Part shown: one piece after another, positions 1 to 6,660 of the stretch
Numbering within the stretch: position 1 is the stretch's first letter
Layout of the letters: each line of letters opens with the position of its first letter
Source of the DNA: a virus
Length of the DNA: 23,391 nucleotides
IMG/VR virus record: IMGVR_UViG_3300020474_000120
Coordinates: 1-23,391 of that record
Strand: one strand, 5' to 3'
Made by a program: the position numbers and the translations under genes
The notes under the pieces: generated by a model
Told to the model about the DNA's origin: nothing
Databases searched by the model: none
What the model saw: only the letters and a program-made list of their open reading frames with translations

Positions 1-58
1 CTTCTGCTACAGGGGTCAGTGCGAATAGACCGAGCAGGGCAACTGCGAATGCTTTCAT
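1..58 (-). CDS. Signal-peptide protein, 5' fragment (runs off window)
   Basis: Only the first 19 codons are visible. The translation (MKAFAVALLGLFALTPVAE) has a lysine at position 2, a hydrophobic core and an AxA-like end, which is a typical Sec signal peptide. The product is therefore probably exported to the periplasm, thylakoid lumen or outer membrane. A TATAAT hexamer lies 21-26 nt upstream of the start codon, and an intrinsic terminator ends the preceding gene, so this gene probably has its own transcript. The mature part lies outside the window and the family cannot be named. Confidence 0.6.
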   Translation of the reverse strand, partial: MKAFAVALLGLFALTPVAE

Positions 59-78
59 AGTTTTTCTAGATAAACCTC

Positions 79-84
79 ATTATA
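79..84 (-). promoter_or_regulatory. Candidate -10 box for the signal-peptide gene
   Basis: The minus strand reads TATAAT, followed by GAGG. It lies downstream of an intrinsic terminator and just upstream of the gene starting at 58. No convincing -35 hexamer was found at 16-18 nt. The same TATATAATGAG context recurs near 19074. Confidence 0.4.
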
Positions 85-143
85 TAATGCACCTTAACTG
101 TATCATAAACTACATTTAACCTTGATGTTTTTATTTCTAAACA

Positions 144-170
144 TAAAAAAAGACCCCTGTAGAGGGGTCT
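144..170 (-). terminator. Intrinsic terminator of the outer-membrane-like gene
   Basis: On the minus strand a perfect 8-bp stem (AGACCCCT/AGGGGTCT, 151-158 with 163-170) closes a 4-nt loop and is followed directly by seven T residues (150-144). This is the standard Rho-independent layout. It lies about 45 nt past the stop codon at 217. Confidence 0.9.
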
Positions 171-216
171 GTAAGTTCCGATTGTAGAGACCGCACGAAC
201 GATGTCTCAATCTTAT

Positions 217-573
217 TTAGAATGTGAACTTCACACCTGCTTTAGCACCCCAGTCGATGTCGTCAGCATTAGTTACTCCAGAGATTTCTCCGTAGAACTT
301 ATCGTATGAACCACCAAGGTATCCAATGAATTCTACATCACCGAACTCGTCACTTGTCTCTGTGTGAGTCACTGTAGGACCACCAGATACATAGTATCCA
401 ATTCCACCTTCAGTTGATCCTTCGTATCCAAACTGTGCTTCTAGTCCACCAGATGAATATGCTCCATCAGGATATGAACCTGTTGCTTCCAAGTTAACGT
501 ATGGACCAGCAAAAGCTGCACCAGCGAATAGGAATGGAGATGCTGCTACTGCAGCGATTGTTGATTTGATCAT
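217..573 (-). CDS. Small predicted outer-membrane beta-barrel-like protein
   Basis: This 118-residue protein has a clear Sec signal peptide (residues 1-22, ending in AGAAFAG). After it comes a glycine- and aromatic-rich body with alternating polar and hydrophobic strands (for example GIGYYVSGGPTVTH, EFIGYLGGSYDKFYGEI). It ends in VKFTF, and a C-terminal phenylalanine is the usual beta-signal of outer-membrane barrels. A mature length near 96 residues would allow only a small barrel or an oligomeric one. It resembles short porin-like proteins that I recall as common in cyanomyoviruses. The gene is monocistronic, with a promoter at 682-708, a structured leader and a terminator at 144-170. The location is inferred from the signal peptide and terminal residue, and the function is unknown. 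Confidence 0.75.
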   Translation of the reverse strand: MIKSTIAAVAASPFLFAGAAFAGPYVNLEATGSYPDGAYSSGGLEAQFGYEGSTEGGIGYYVSGGPTVTHTETSDEFGDVEFIGYLGGSYDKFYGEISGVTNADDIDWGAKAGVKFTF

Positions 574-675
574 TTTTGTTTTTTATTTCTCGCAAGATAT
601 ACTATTCCTGCGGATGTGAGACTACCCCGACATGGGAGTCTTTTCGCAGGGTTACGATCTTTCGGGTCCTGTGTA
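574..675 (-). promoter_or_regulatory. Structured 5' leader RNA, candidate cis-regulatory element
   Basis: The leader is about 100 nt between the inferred transcription start (about 675) and the ATG at 573. On the minus strand CCTGCG (650-645) pairs with CGCAGG (612-607). Inside it, AGACT (641-637) pairs with AGTCT (623-619), and CCC with GGG. CAGG (671-668) can pair instead with CCTG (650-647), which competes with the outer stem. CCCGA (666-662) is complementary to TCGGG (630-626) in the hairpin, allowing a pseudoknot. Competing stems plus a possible pseudoknot suggest a riboswitch-like or translational control element. Its identity is unknown; wcaG-type leader RNAs, known from cyanophages, are one possibility to test. 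Confidence 0.5.
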
Positions 676-681
676 CGTTAT

Positions 682-708
682 ATTATAGCACATAATCTGA
701 AAAGTCAA
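682..708 (-). promoter_or_regulatory. Sigma70-like promoter of the outer-membrane-like gene
   Basis: The minus strand has TTGACT (708-703), a 15-nt spacer and a perfect TATAAT (687-682). The spacer is slightly short of 17 but both hexamers are strong. The predicted start is near 675, directly ahead of the folded leader. Confidence 0.7.
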
Positions 709-747
709 CCTTTGGTATATTAGGATACAATATGAGCAATATAAGTT

Positions 748-1041
748 TTACTTATTGTTTAGATAGACTCCTCTTATCTGAGGTAAGTATATTAATAGGA
801 AAGACGTGACCCAGAAAGCGATGAAGACGTATAGATGACCTCCTTTGTTCGGTGAAAATACAAATCCTAGGGTAATAAAAATCACCCATAAGTAATCAAC
901 TATCCCATGAAATGTCTGCCATCCCTGACCATATTTGTCTATTAAATTCTGCCTTTGATCTGCTGCCCAAGGCGATACGTGTCTCATCATAACGAAACCT
1001 TCGTTAAAGAACATAATGAAAAATCCAATCCAAAAAATCAT
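748..1041 (-). CDS. Small integral membrane protein at the end of the baseplate operon
   Basis: The protein has 97 residues with about three hydrophobic spans: residues 1-18 (MIFWIGFFIMFFNEGF), 45-63 (around VDYLWVIFITLGFVF) and 69-88 (LYVFIAFWVTSFLLIYL). Short polar loops rich in R, H and K lie between them. No known family was recognised. It starts 3 nt after the stop of the beta-helix gene with no clear Shine-Dalgarno site, so translation is probably coupled. Its place as the last gene of a late tail operon would fit an accessory membrane or lysis-related role, but nothing in the sequence shows that. Confidence 0.65.
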   Translation of the reverse strand: MIFWIGFFIMFFNEGFVMMRHVSPWAADQRQNLIDKYGQGWQTFHGIVDYLWVIFITLGFVFSPNKGGHLYVFIAFWVTSFLLIYLPQIRGVYLNNK

Positions 1042-1043
1042 AG

Positions 1044-2189
1044 TTAATTAAGGTTAATCTGTGTACCACTGATGGTCATAACTCCTCCTGCTAGAATTGA
1101 CGCAATTCCTGATATGTTATGATTATATTGAGCACTACTTGTTACGTTATGAATACCAGTAATAGTTTGTGTATAAGTTCCTGAGTTTGTAAGAGTTGTA
1201 TTACCAGTAACAGTCTCGTTAAAAGTTCCTGAGTAGGTGGATGTATGATTTCCACTGATGGTTTTAGTTTGATTACCAGTTACAGTACTTGTATTATTAC
1301 CTGTAAGTGTACCAATAGTATTTCCAGTCACTCCATATGTTAAGTTTCCTGCAGTTAATTGTACAAGAGAATTACCTGTTCCTACAGTAAATGAAAATGC
1401 ATTAGGAGATTTTGCTGTTGGAATTGGTTTTGCTGGTAAACCTGCAACAAAAACTTCTGCTCTAGCTAAAAGGTTAGCTGATAGATCTCCACCAGCAGTG
1501 ATATTCATTGATCCAGATGAAATAATATTAAATGATGCTCTAGGATCTAACAACTGTCTGATAGTATACTCACCAAAAACAGTTTGTGTAACTGCACCTG
1601 TAACGTTATTATTAATAAAGGTTGTATCTGTTTTAAAAGTATTACCTATGACCTCAACAGAACCACCTGCACCGCTACCGCCCTGTATAAGGACTTTACT
1701 TCCTTTTAGGTGTAATTCTGTGTCTGCAGTTACGTTGACGTTGTTGCCCTTCATATGGACGTCTCCACCCACTGCCTCCATATTGATATCACCAAAGACT
1801 TTTAGACTCAGTGGTTTCTCTTCATCTTGTTTATTTTCTACCTCAATACTTAAAGTATCACCAACTTTAACAATCATCTGTCCATGAGGACGAACAGTCA
1901 TTCCACCACCACTCTCATCATCACCAATCTTTCCACATCCAAGGAAAATATTTCCCATCTCATCCATGTTTAGAGATTGACCGTTATCTGTGCAAACAAT
2001 ATAGGTTACTCTACCATCTTCATTCTGTGCTTTCATCTCTTTAACACCATTCAACTTATTAGCTGAAGATGTTCTTTGAGTTCCAGAATGAGGAGGTGTT
2101 GGGATCGTTTCATTTAAACCCTCTCCCGTAGGCAGACCGTCATTGGATACCTGCTTAAAATATTCTCCTATAGATTTAGATTTACTCAT
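1044..2189 (-). CDS. Baseplate spike beta-helix protein (gp5 C-terminal-like)
   Basis: The protein has 381 residues from the ATG at 2189. A TTG slightly upstream is also possible, but the ATG forms an ATGA overlap with the preceding stop and is preferred. The N-terminal ~200 residues contain strand-rich segments (SLKVFGDINMEAVGGDVHMK, VNVTADTELHLKGSKVLI) like VgrG/gp5 spike proteins. The last ~90 residues are a run of short repeats of the form TxTGNxTxT (TGNNTSTVTGNQTKTISGNHT), as expected of the trimeric beta-helix that forms the membrane-piercing needle of T4 gp5. It follows the gp5 OB-fold gene, so the spike looks split over two polypeptides. The role is inferred from repeat pattern and context. 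Confidence 0.7.
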   Translation of the reverse strand: MSKSKSIGEYFKQVSNDGLPTGEGLNETIPTPPHSGTQRTSSANKLNGVKEMKAQNEDGRVTYIVCTDNGQSLNMDEMGNIFLGCGKIGDDESGGGMTVRPHGQMIVKVGDTLSIEVENKQDEEKPLSLKVFGDINMEAVGGDVHMKGNNVNVTADTELHLKGSKVLIQGGSGAGGSVEVIGNTFKTDTTFINNNVTGAVTQTVFGEYTIRQLLDPRASFNIISSGSMNITAGGDLSANLLARAEVFVAGLPAKPIPTAKSPNAFSFTVGTGNSLVQLTAGNLTYGVTGNTIGTLTGNNTSTVTGNQTKTISGNHTSTYSGTFNETVTGNTTLTNSGTYTQTITGIHNVTSSAQYNHNISGIASILAGGVMTISGTQINLN

Positions 2190-5041
2190 GATGGGCAATC
2201 AACATAACGTCCAGTTCCGACCTTCGCATAACCGAGAAGATCTCGTGTCTCACTATCTAGACATGCTAGTGAAGCAAGAGCATTTGCTCCAAAACCACCA
2301 CCACCAATAATATCAACGGTAGGAGCAGTATCATAAATTGTACTTCTATCAATCACATCAAAACCTATTACAAATCCAGCAGTATTAATTCTAGCAACAA
2401 CCTTATCAGACTCACCATTGATAAACACTCTAGGAACACTTGTATAACCAGATCCAGGTCTAGTTAAAGTTAGAGAGTCTAACACACAGTTTACAGTTTC
2501 TGGTCTATTAGGAACAAAGTTTCTTCCTCTCTGTGTGATACGAATTTCAGTAACATATCCATTATTATCAAGAAGAGGAATACCCATAGCACCCCATCCT
2601 TGACCAGTGATAGCAAGATTTGGTGGTAAGAGATATGGGTCACCTGGATTATCAATAGGAATCTCAATAATCTTTCCATTATTATCAACAATAGGTGAAC
2701 CAATAGTAGGTTCTTTAAATTGTGGAGTTGACTGGGAAACTGTTGCGATAGGTGTAGACTCTTCCTGTCCTAGAATTACAACATCAGCAAATGCTCCAGT
2801 TCCATTAATGCTAAATTTCATATCTTCTGGACCTTCAATATTAGCATCTTCTGCAATTCCAACAACCACTGCAGATATATTTTCTTGAATCATAAATGTT
2901 CCATATAAATTTCCACCGATGATATCACTCTCAGAAATATTAGTACCAAATAAAGTATAACCCATAATTGTATTATTTGGAATACCCTCACTAGTAATAC
3001 TATATGTGATGAACTCGCCTTCCTGATAGTTTGTTCTATCTGCTGTTACTTCAATACTATACTGAGTAAAGTTTAATTCTGTAGGTACTGTAGGTGTAAC
3101 AGGATCTGGGTCTTCTGTTTGTGCTAGAAGTTGGTTAACTAGATTTTGAGGAGGATTTTGTGCAGGTGCAGCAACTGTAGTGCTAAGAGCAGGTGGTAAA
3201 AATGGACTTCCTTGTGATGGACTAGACGCTGGTGCTACACCGATAGTAACAACAGCAATATTAGAGATAAAATTAGCAACAGGAAGACCAGTAGAATAAT
3301 CAATTCTTACACTAAAATCTTGAGGTGTATCATTTATAGTATCTTTATAAGTCTGAACTGTAATGAATCTTTCTGTTTGATTAGGTCCGAATCCTAATAT
3401 ACCATCGTTTGCGATGTAATCAGTTCCTGCTTTAGCACTACCATCTTGAGTTTTAAATTCAATAGAACTGGATACAGAGGTAAAACCACTTCTTCTAACT
3501 CTAATTGTTGCTAGATCTCCTTCAAGGACATTAGTATCTTCAATTTCATATGTAATAACTTTAGTAGATACATCTTGATCACCACCAGAAGGAAGAGTTC
3601 CTGCACCACCCTCAGGGTTACCACCGTAGATAGGTGAGTTTGCACCACCTACAGGTAAAGCAGGGAGACCACCAAAGAAAAATCCACCAGTTAACTCAGG
3701 AGTATCATAGTCTCTAGCATCTTTACAAATACTTTGTCCATAGTCTAAAGGACCATCTTCGATTGCTTTAAGTAAATCATCTAAGAAATTATCCTCATCT
3801 TTCTTTTCCTTTTTACTACATCTCTTATCAGTATCACCACACTTAGAATCAATACCACCACAAGAAATACCAAGAAGTCTCATGATTTTAAACATAGCAC
3901 CACCAACCAGATTCAATGCACCAGATGCAATACTAATGATTGCTTGAAGAGGACCTAGTACAGCATCAAGAAGGTTTGAAACAAGGCTAACAATCTTATT
4001 GATGATTGCATTTACAAAGATATCAACTTGACATGTTGCTGCTCTGAATACTTTAAGTAGATAGTCAAATATCAAAGAGGTAACAAAATCTACAAGTCTT
4101 TCATAAATGTCTTCAATACTACAACCAATCTTTTCTAGAGCATTTTCAAGGAATTTTTGAACTCCATCTAAAATGCCTGCAAATGGCGTTAAAATAAGTT
4201 TTACAAGTTTTTCAATACCTTTTTTCAATGCAGCAATAATCTCACCCTTAACTCTTGCTAGGGCAGATCTAATAATACGTAAGACTTTATTGATATATCC
4301 TTGTGCTTTATTAGCATAACTCATAATCTCACCATTGACTCCACTGGTAAGATAGTCTCCCAAGTTTCCTCGACTGTCCTGCACCATCTTGAATAAATCT
4401 GCTAGGACATATTTTAGTGACTTTTTAGTGTCGTCATTACATTCAGCATTAGCAGTAGCTACACATACTTTACTACCGAATGAATTAGTTACGCTATTCT
4501 CTCCAGAATGTTGTCCATCTGCGACACTAAATGTTGTTTCAGATCCACCAGCAATTTGTCCTGATCCTTTGTTTGGATTTTCTTTGTCGTTTGCTGGTTG
4601 ATCAGTAACATTATTAGTTCTTTTATTAACTTGCTGTTGAAAAGCTAAGCATTTTTCGTCAGTATCATCCTGTATTTTCTCTGGTGGTGTTTCTTTAGAT
4701 CTTGCAACAGTACCAATAGATGCAAGAATTAAAGGTATATTATTATCACCATCTAACCAAGCACCAAACACCCAATCACCTTCTTCTAGGTTAGCAGTAG
4801 CACCACTAACTCCACCATTTTTATATGGTATTGTTACTGGTAATGCAGAATGTGCCCATGGTAAATCTTTAGTAGGAACAGATTTACAATCTGAACTATG
4901 AACCGAAACTATTCTAACTCTAAATCTATTTGACTGCTTTGGTTCATCTATTTCTTCTACTTGCCCAATCCAAAACCCTCCACCATCCTGTCCAATTTGG
5001 TGGATCGGTAAAAGAGAATTAATGGTTGGATCAGTAGACAT
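2186..5041 (-). CDS. 5: Baseplate hub gp5-like protein with OB-fold and Calx-beta domains
   Basis: The protein has 951 residues. Residues ~18-110 (GFWIGQVEEIDEP through LEEGDWVFGAWLDGDNNIPL) match the N-terminal OB-fold of gp5/VgrG spikes, which docks on the gp27-type hub. Residues ~200-410 are helical and hydrophobic with scattered cysteines. About 495-600 (DTNVLEGDLATIRVRRSG ... DGSAKAGTDYI) is a Calx-beta domain, and a second related beta domain follows (~665-775). The C-terminus has a repeated GY..xPxVxIxGGGxGA pattern (for example PGSGYTSVPRVFI, APTVDIIGGGGFGANA), known from phage tail proteins. No lysozyme domain, present in T4 gp5, is visible. The large insertions may be surface adhesion or structural modules. 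Confidence 0.75.
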   Translation of the reverse strand: MSTDPTINSLLPIHQIGQDGGGFWIGQVEEIDEPKQSNRFRVRIVSVHSSDCKSVPTKDLPWAHSALPVTIPYKNGGVSGATANLEEGDWVFGAWLDGDNNIPLILASIGTVARSKETPPEKIQDDTDEKCLAFQQQVNKRTNNVTDQPANDKENPNKGSGQIAGGSETTFSVADGQHSGENSVTNSFGSKVCVATANAECNDDTKKSLKYVLADLFKMVQDSRGNLGDYLTSGVNGEIMSYANKAQGYINKVLRIIRSALARVKGEIIAALKKGIEKLVKLILTPFAGILDGVQKFLENALEKIGCSIEDIYERLVDFVTSLIFDYLLKVFRAATCQVDIFVNAIINKIVSLVSNLLDAVLGPLQAIISIASGALNLVGGAMFKIMRLLGISCGGIDSKCGDTDKRCSKKEKKDEDNFLDDLLKAIEDGPLDYGQSICKDARDYDTPELTGGFFFGGLPALPVGGANSPIYGGNPEGGAGTLPSGGDQDVSTKVITYEIEDTNVLEGDLATIRVRRSGFTSVSSSIEFKTQDGSAKAGTDYIANDGILGFGPNQTERFITVQTYKDTINDTPQDFSVRIDYSTGLPVANFISNIAVVTIGVAPASSPSQGSPFLPPALSTTVAAPAQNPPQNLVNQLLAQTEDPDPVTPTVPTELNFTQYSIEVTADRTNYQEGEFITYSITSEGIPNNTIMGYTLFGTNISESDIIGGNLYGTFMIQENISAVVVGIAEDANIEGPEDMKFSINGTGAFADVVILGQEESTPIATVSQSTPQFKEPTIGSPIVDNNGKIIEIPIDNPGDPYLLPPNLAITGQGWGAMGIPLLDNNGYVTEIRITQRGRNFVPNRPETVNCVLDSLTLTRPGSGYTSVPRVFINGESDKVVARINTAGFVIGFDVIDRSTIYDTAPTVDIIGGGGFGANALASLACLDSETRDLLGYAKVGTGRYVDCPS

Positions 5042-5044
5042 TTA

Positions 5045-5272
5045 TCAATCGTCGTAAACTAAACACTCAGGTTCTTCTGGATGCTGATCGCAGAATAACT
5101 CAAGTGCATTAGGATCATGGTGATCCCCACTTTCGATCTCATCCTTATGATGCTCAACATAATCTTCTAACTCATGTAGTTCCTCCTCAATATGACGACG
5201 CATTTGTGGATTAGTAGTTGGATCTTGAAGGATTTCTTTGTCTTTTTCTATATGTTTTTCTATGTTTTCCAT
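5045..5272 (-). CDS. cp12: CP12 Calvin-cycle inhibitor (cyanophage auxiliary gene)
   Basis: This is a 75-residue, acidic, highly charged protein. Its C-terminus, ALELFCDQHPEEPECLVYDD, has the CP12 signature: two cysteines (C61, C70) separated by eight residues, a Pro-Glu-rich loop, and a terminal V-Y-D-D tail that enters the GAPDH cofactor site. The N-terminal part is predicted to be helical or disordered (HIEEELHELEDYVEHH). The N-terminal cysteine pair of plant CP12 is absent, as in several cyanobacterial forms. CP12 bridges GAPDH and phosphoribulokinase and shuts down carbon fixation. In cyanophages it is thought to shift NADPH and carbon toward the pentose phosphate pathway. The gene is embedded between hub genes, with 3-nt and 14-nt gaps. 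Confidence 0.85.
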   Translation of the reverse strand: MENIEKHIEKDKEILQDPTTNPQMRRHIEEELHELEDYVEHHKDEIESGDHHDPNALELFCDQHPEEPECLVYDD

Positions 5273-5286
5273 ATTTGTTTTGGTAT

Positions 5287-6660
5287 TTAAGTTTCTAATA
5301 TTCCATATGAATCTCTCCTAAGAGATAACATGGTTGTGACTCTTTTCTCGATTTTATTATAAAACCTTGAAAGAGAGGTTATAAGATAAAATCCACTGTG
5401 ATCTTGATCGACAGATTCTATTTCTCTATCTTTTTCAGTGGACATATTTTGCAGTTGTACTTTGATAACATCACCAACTACTAACTGCAAATTACCAGGG
5501 ACTACTACACGCAACCCTTGAGTATTTAGGAGATAATTCCTAGATATTGCTTGCGGGAGCGTCTCTGGGGTACGATCTTTAAAAGCTAAATCATTTGCCG
5601 CTGGATCTTGACCACTATAATATGATTCATCGTCTAGTATAGCAGAAACAATTCTAGTTGGACGTTTTGCAAGAGATTGCTGACCTGGAGTTAGATACTC
5701 TTGTGATCCTAAATGTGCTAATTTATTCCAAGATTTATTAGCAGAATAAGTTGATTCATCATATTCTCCTGTAGAAAAGTTATAATACTGACATCGTAAC
5801 GCATATGCACCAGTTCTAAGTCCCTGCATCAAATTAATCTCAGATGTAAACTGAACATCAAGTAAAGTTGCATCTGTTTCTACACCAGCAGAGTCTTGAA
5901 AAGTTTTAATAAAACTCTTTTGACCTGCATTATTAAGACCTAATTTATTTTTAACATCCATCAAGGAGTCAATTGATCTAAAATTATACCCTTTAGCAGA
6001 TTCATAGAAAAAGAATCCAGCAGTTCCTTCAGAATACTTTCCATCAACAGTTTCAGCACCTTCACCATCACCCTTTCCACCTGCTCCAGTTGGAATAGAT
6101 TGATCTTGTAATTTAGCACATATAGCAAAAGGAGTTAAATTTTTAGGTATGATAGTTTTGTAATTATCACAAGGATCCATATTACTTTCATAATCTTTAG
6201 CAGTGTTAAGACCCTCTTCACCTAAAACTTTTTTAACAATCTGATCTGGTTTACCAGATAATGTTTTCTTTATTCTAGTTTGTGGATCATCAAGTGCTTC
6301 TGCAGAAATCAAACCTAGATTATAGTTTTGTATCTTACCAGAATTGATTCTATCTCCAACTCTATAAACTTTAAATGCGTAACTATAATCATTATTATCT
6401 GGTCCTTCTACATCAATCTCAACCAACTCACCACCAGTAATAGGACCAGATCCACTCCCAATTAAATTTTTACCACTATCATTAATATTCAAGTTAGCAC
6501 TAATAAATGGTTTAGAAATATCTTCATAATAAGTAAAACCAAACACAAGATCACCTATTTCTACTGGGGCTTTCTTTGCATATGGTCCCTGTAGCATAGA
6601 GATTCTAATGCTTTTAAAAATATATGTCGCAGGATTAGTATTATTTTCAGCAAGAGACAT
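5287..6660 (-). CDS. Baseplate hub protein, gp27-like
   Basis: The 457-residue protein lies directly between the tape-measure-like gene and the gp5 OB-fold protein, where a hub subunit that seats the spike is expected. The N-terminus (IRISMLQGPYAKKAPVEIGD, then YAFKVYRVGDRINSG and YNLGLISAEAL) has the strand pattern of gp27/gpD-type hub domains. In those domains tube-like beta domains alternate with a connecting segment that binds helices. The C-terminal third includes LRVVVPGNLQLVVGDVIKVQ and FYLITSLSRFYNKIEK, typical of the last hub domain. T4 gp27 is 391 residues. It begins with a TAATG overlap with the upstream stop. The assignment rests on pattern and gene order. Confidence 0.6.
   Translation of the reverse strand: MSLAENNTNPATYIFKSIRISMLQGPYAKKAPVEIGDLVFGFTYYEDISKPFISANLNINDSGKNLIGSGSGPITGGELVEIDVEGPDNNDYSYAFKVYRVGDRINSGKIQNYNLGLISAEALDDPQTRIKKTLSGKPDQIVKKVLGEEGLNTAKDYESNMDPCDNYKTIIPKNLTPFAICAKLQDQSIPTGAGGKGDGEGAETVDGKYSEGTAGFFFYESAKGYNFRSIDSLMDVKNKLGLNNAGQKSFIKTFQDSAGVETDATLLDVQFTSEINLMQGLRTGAYALRCQYYNFSTGEYDESTYSANKSWNKLAHLGSQEYLTPGQQSLAKRPTRIVSAILDDESYYSGQDPAANDLAFKDRTPETLPQAISRNYLLNTQGLRVVVPGNLQLVVGDVIKVQLQNMSTEKDREIESVDQDHSGFYLITSLSRFYNKIEKRVTTMLSLRRDSYGILET

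Noticed and set aside
748-1041. Holin identity for the 97-residue membrane protein
   Set aside because: Three membrane spans and a position at the end of the tail operon are suggestive, but there is no endolysin neighbour and no holin-specific feature.
2491-2703. 70-codon minus-strand ORF inside the gp5 gene
   Set aside because: Different frame of a gene with clear domain structure; its Leu/Ile-rich translation looks like an out-of-frame product.
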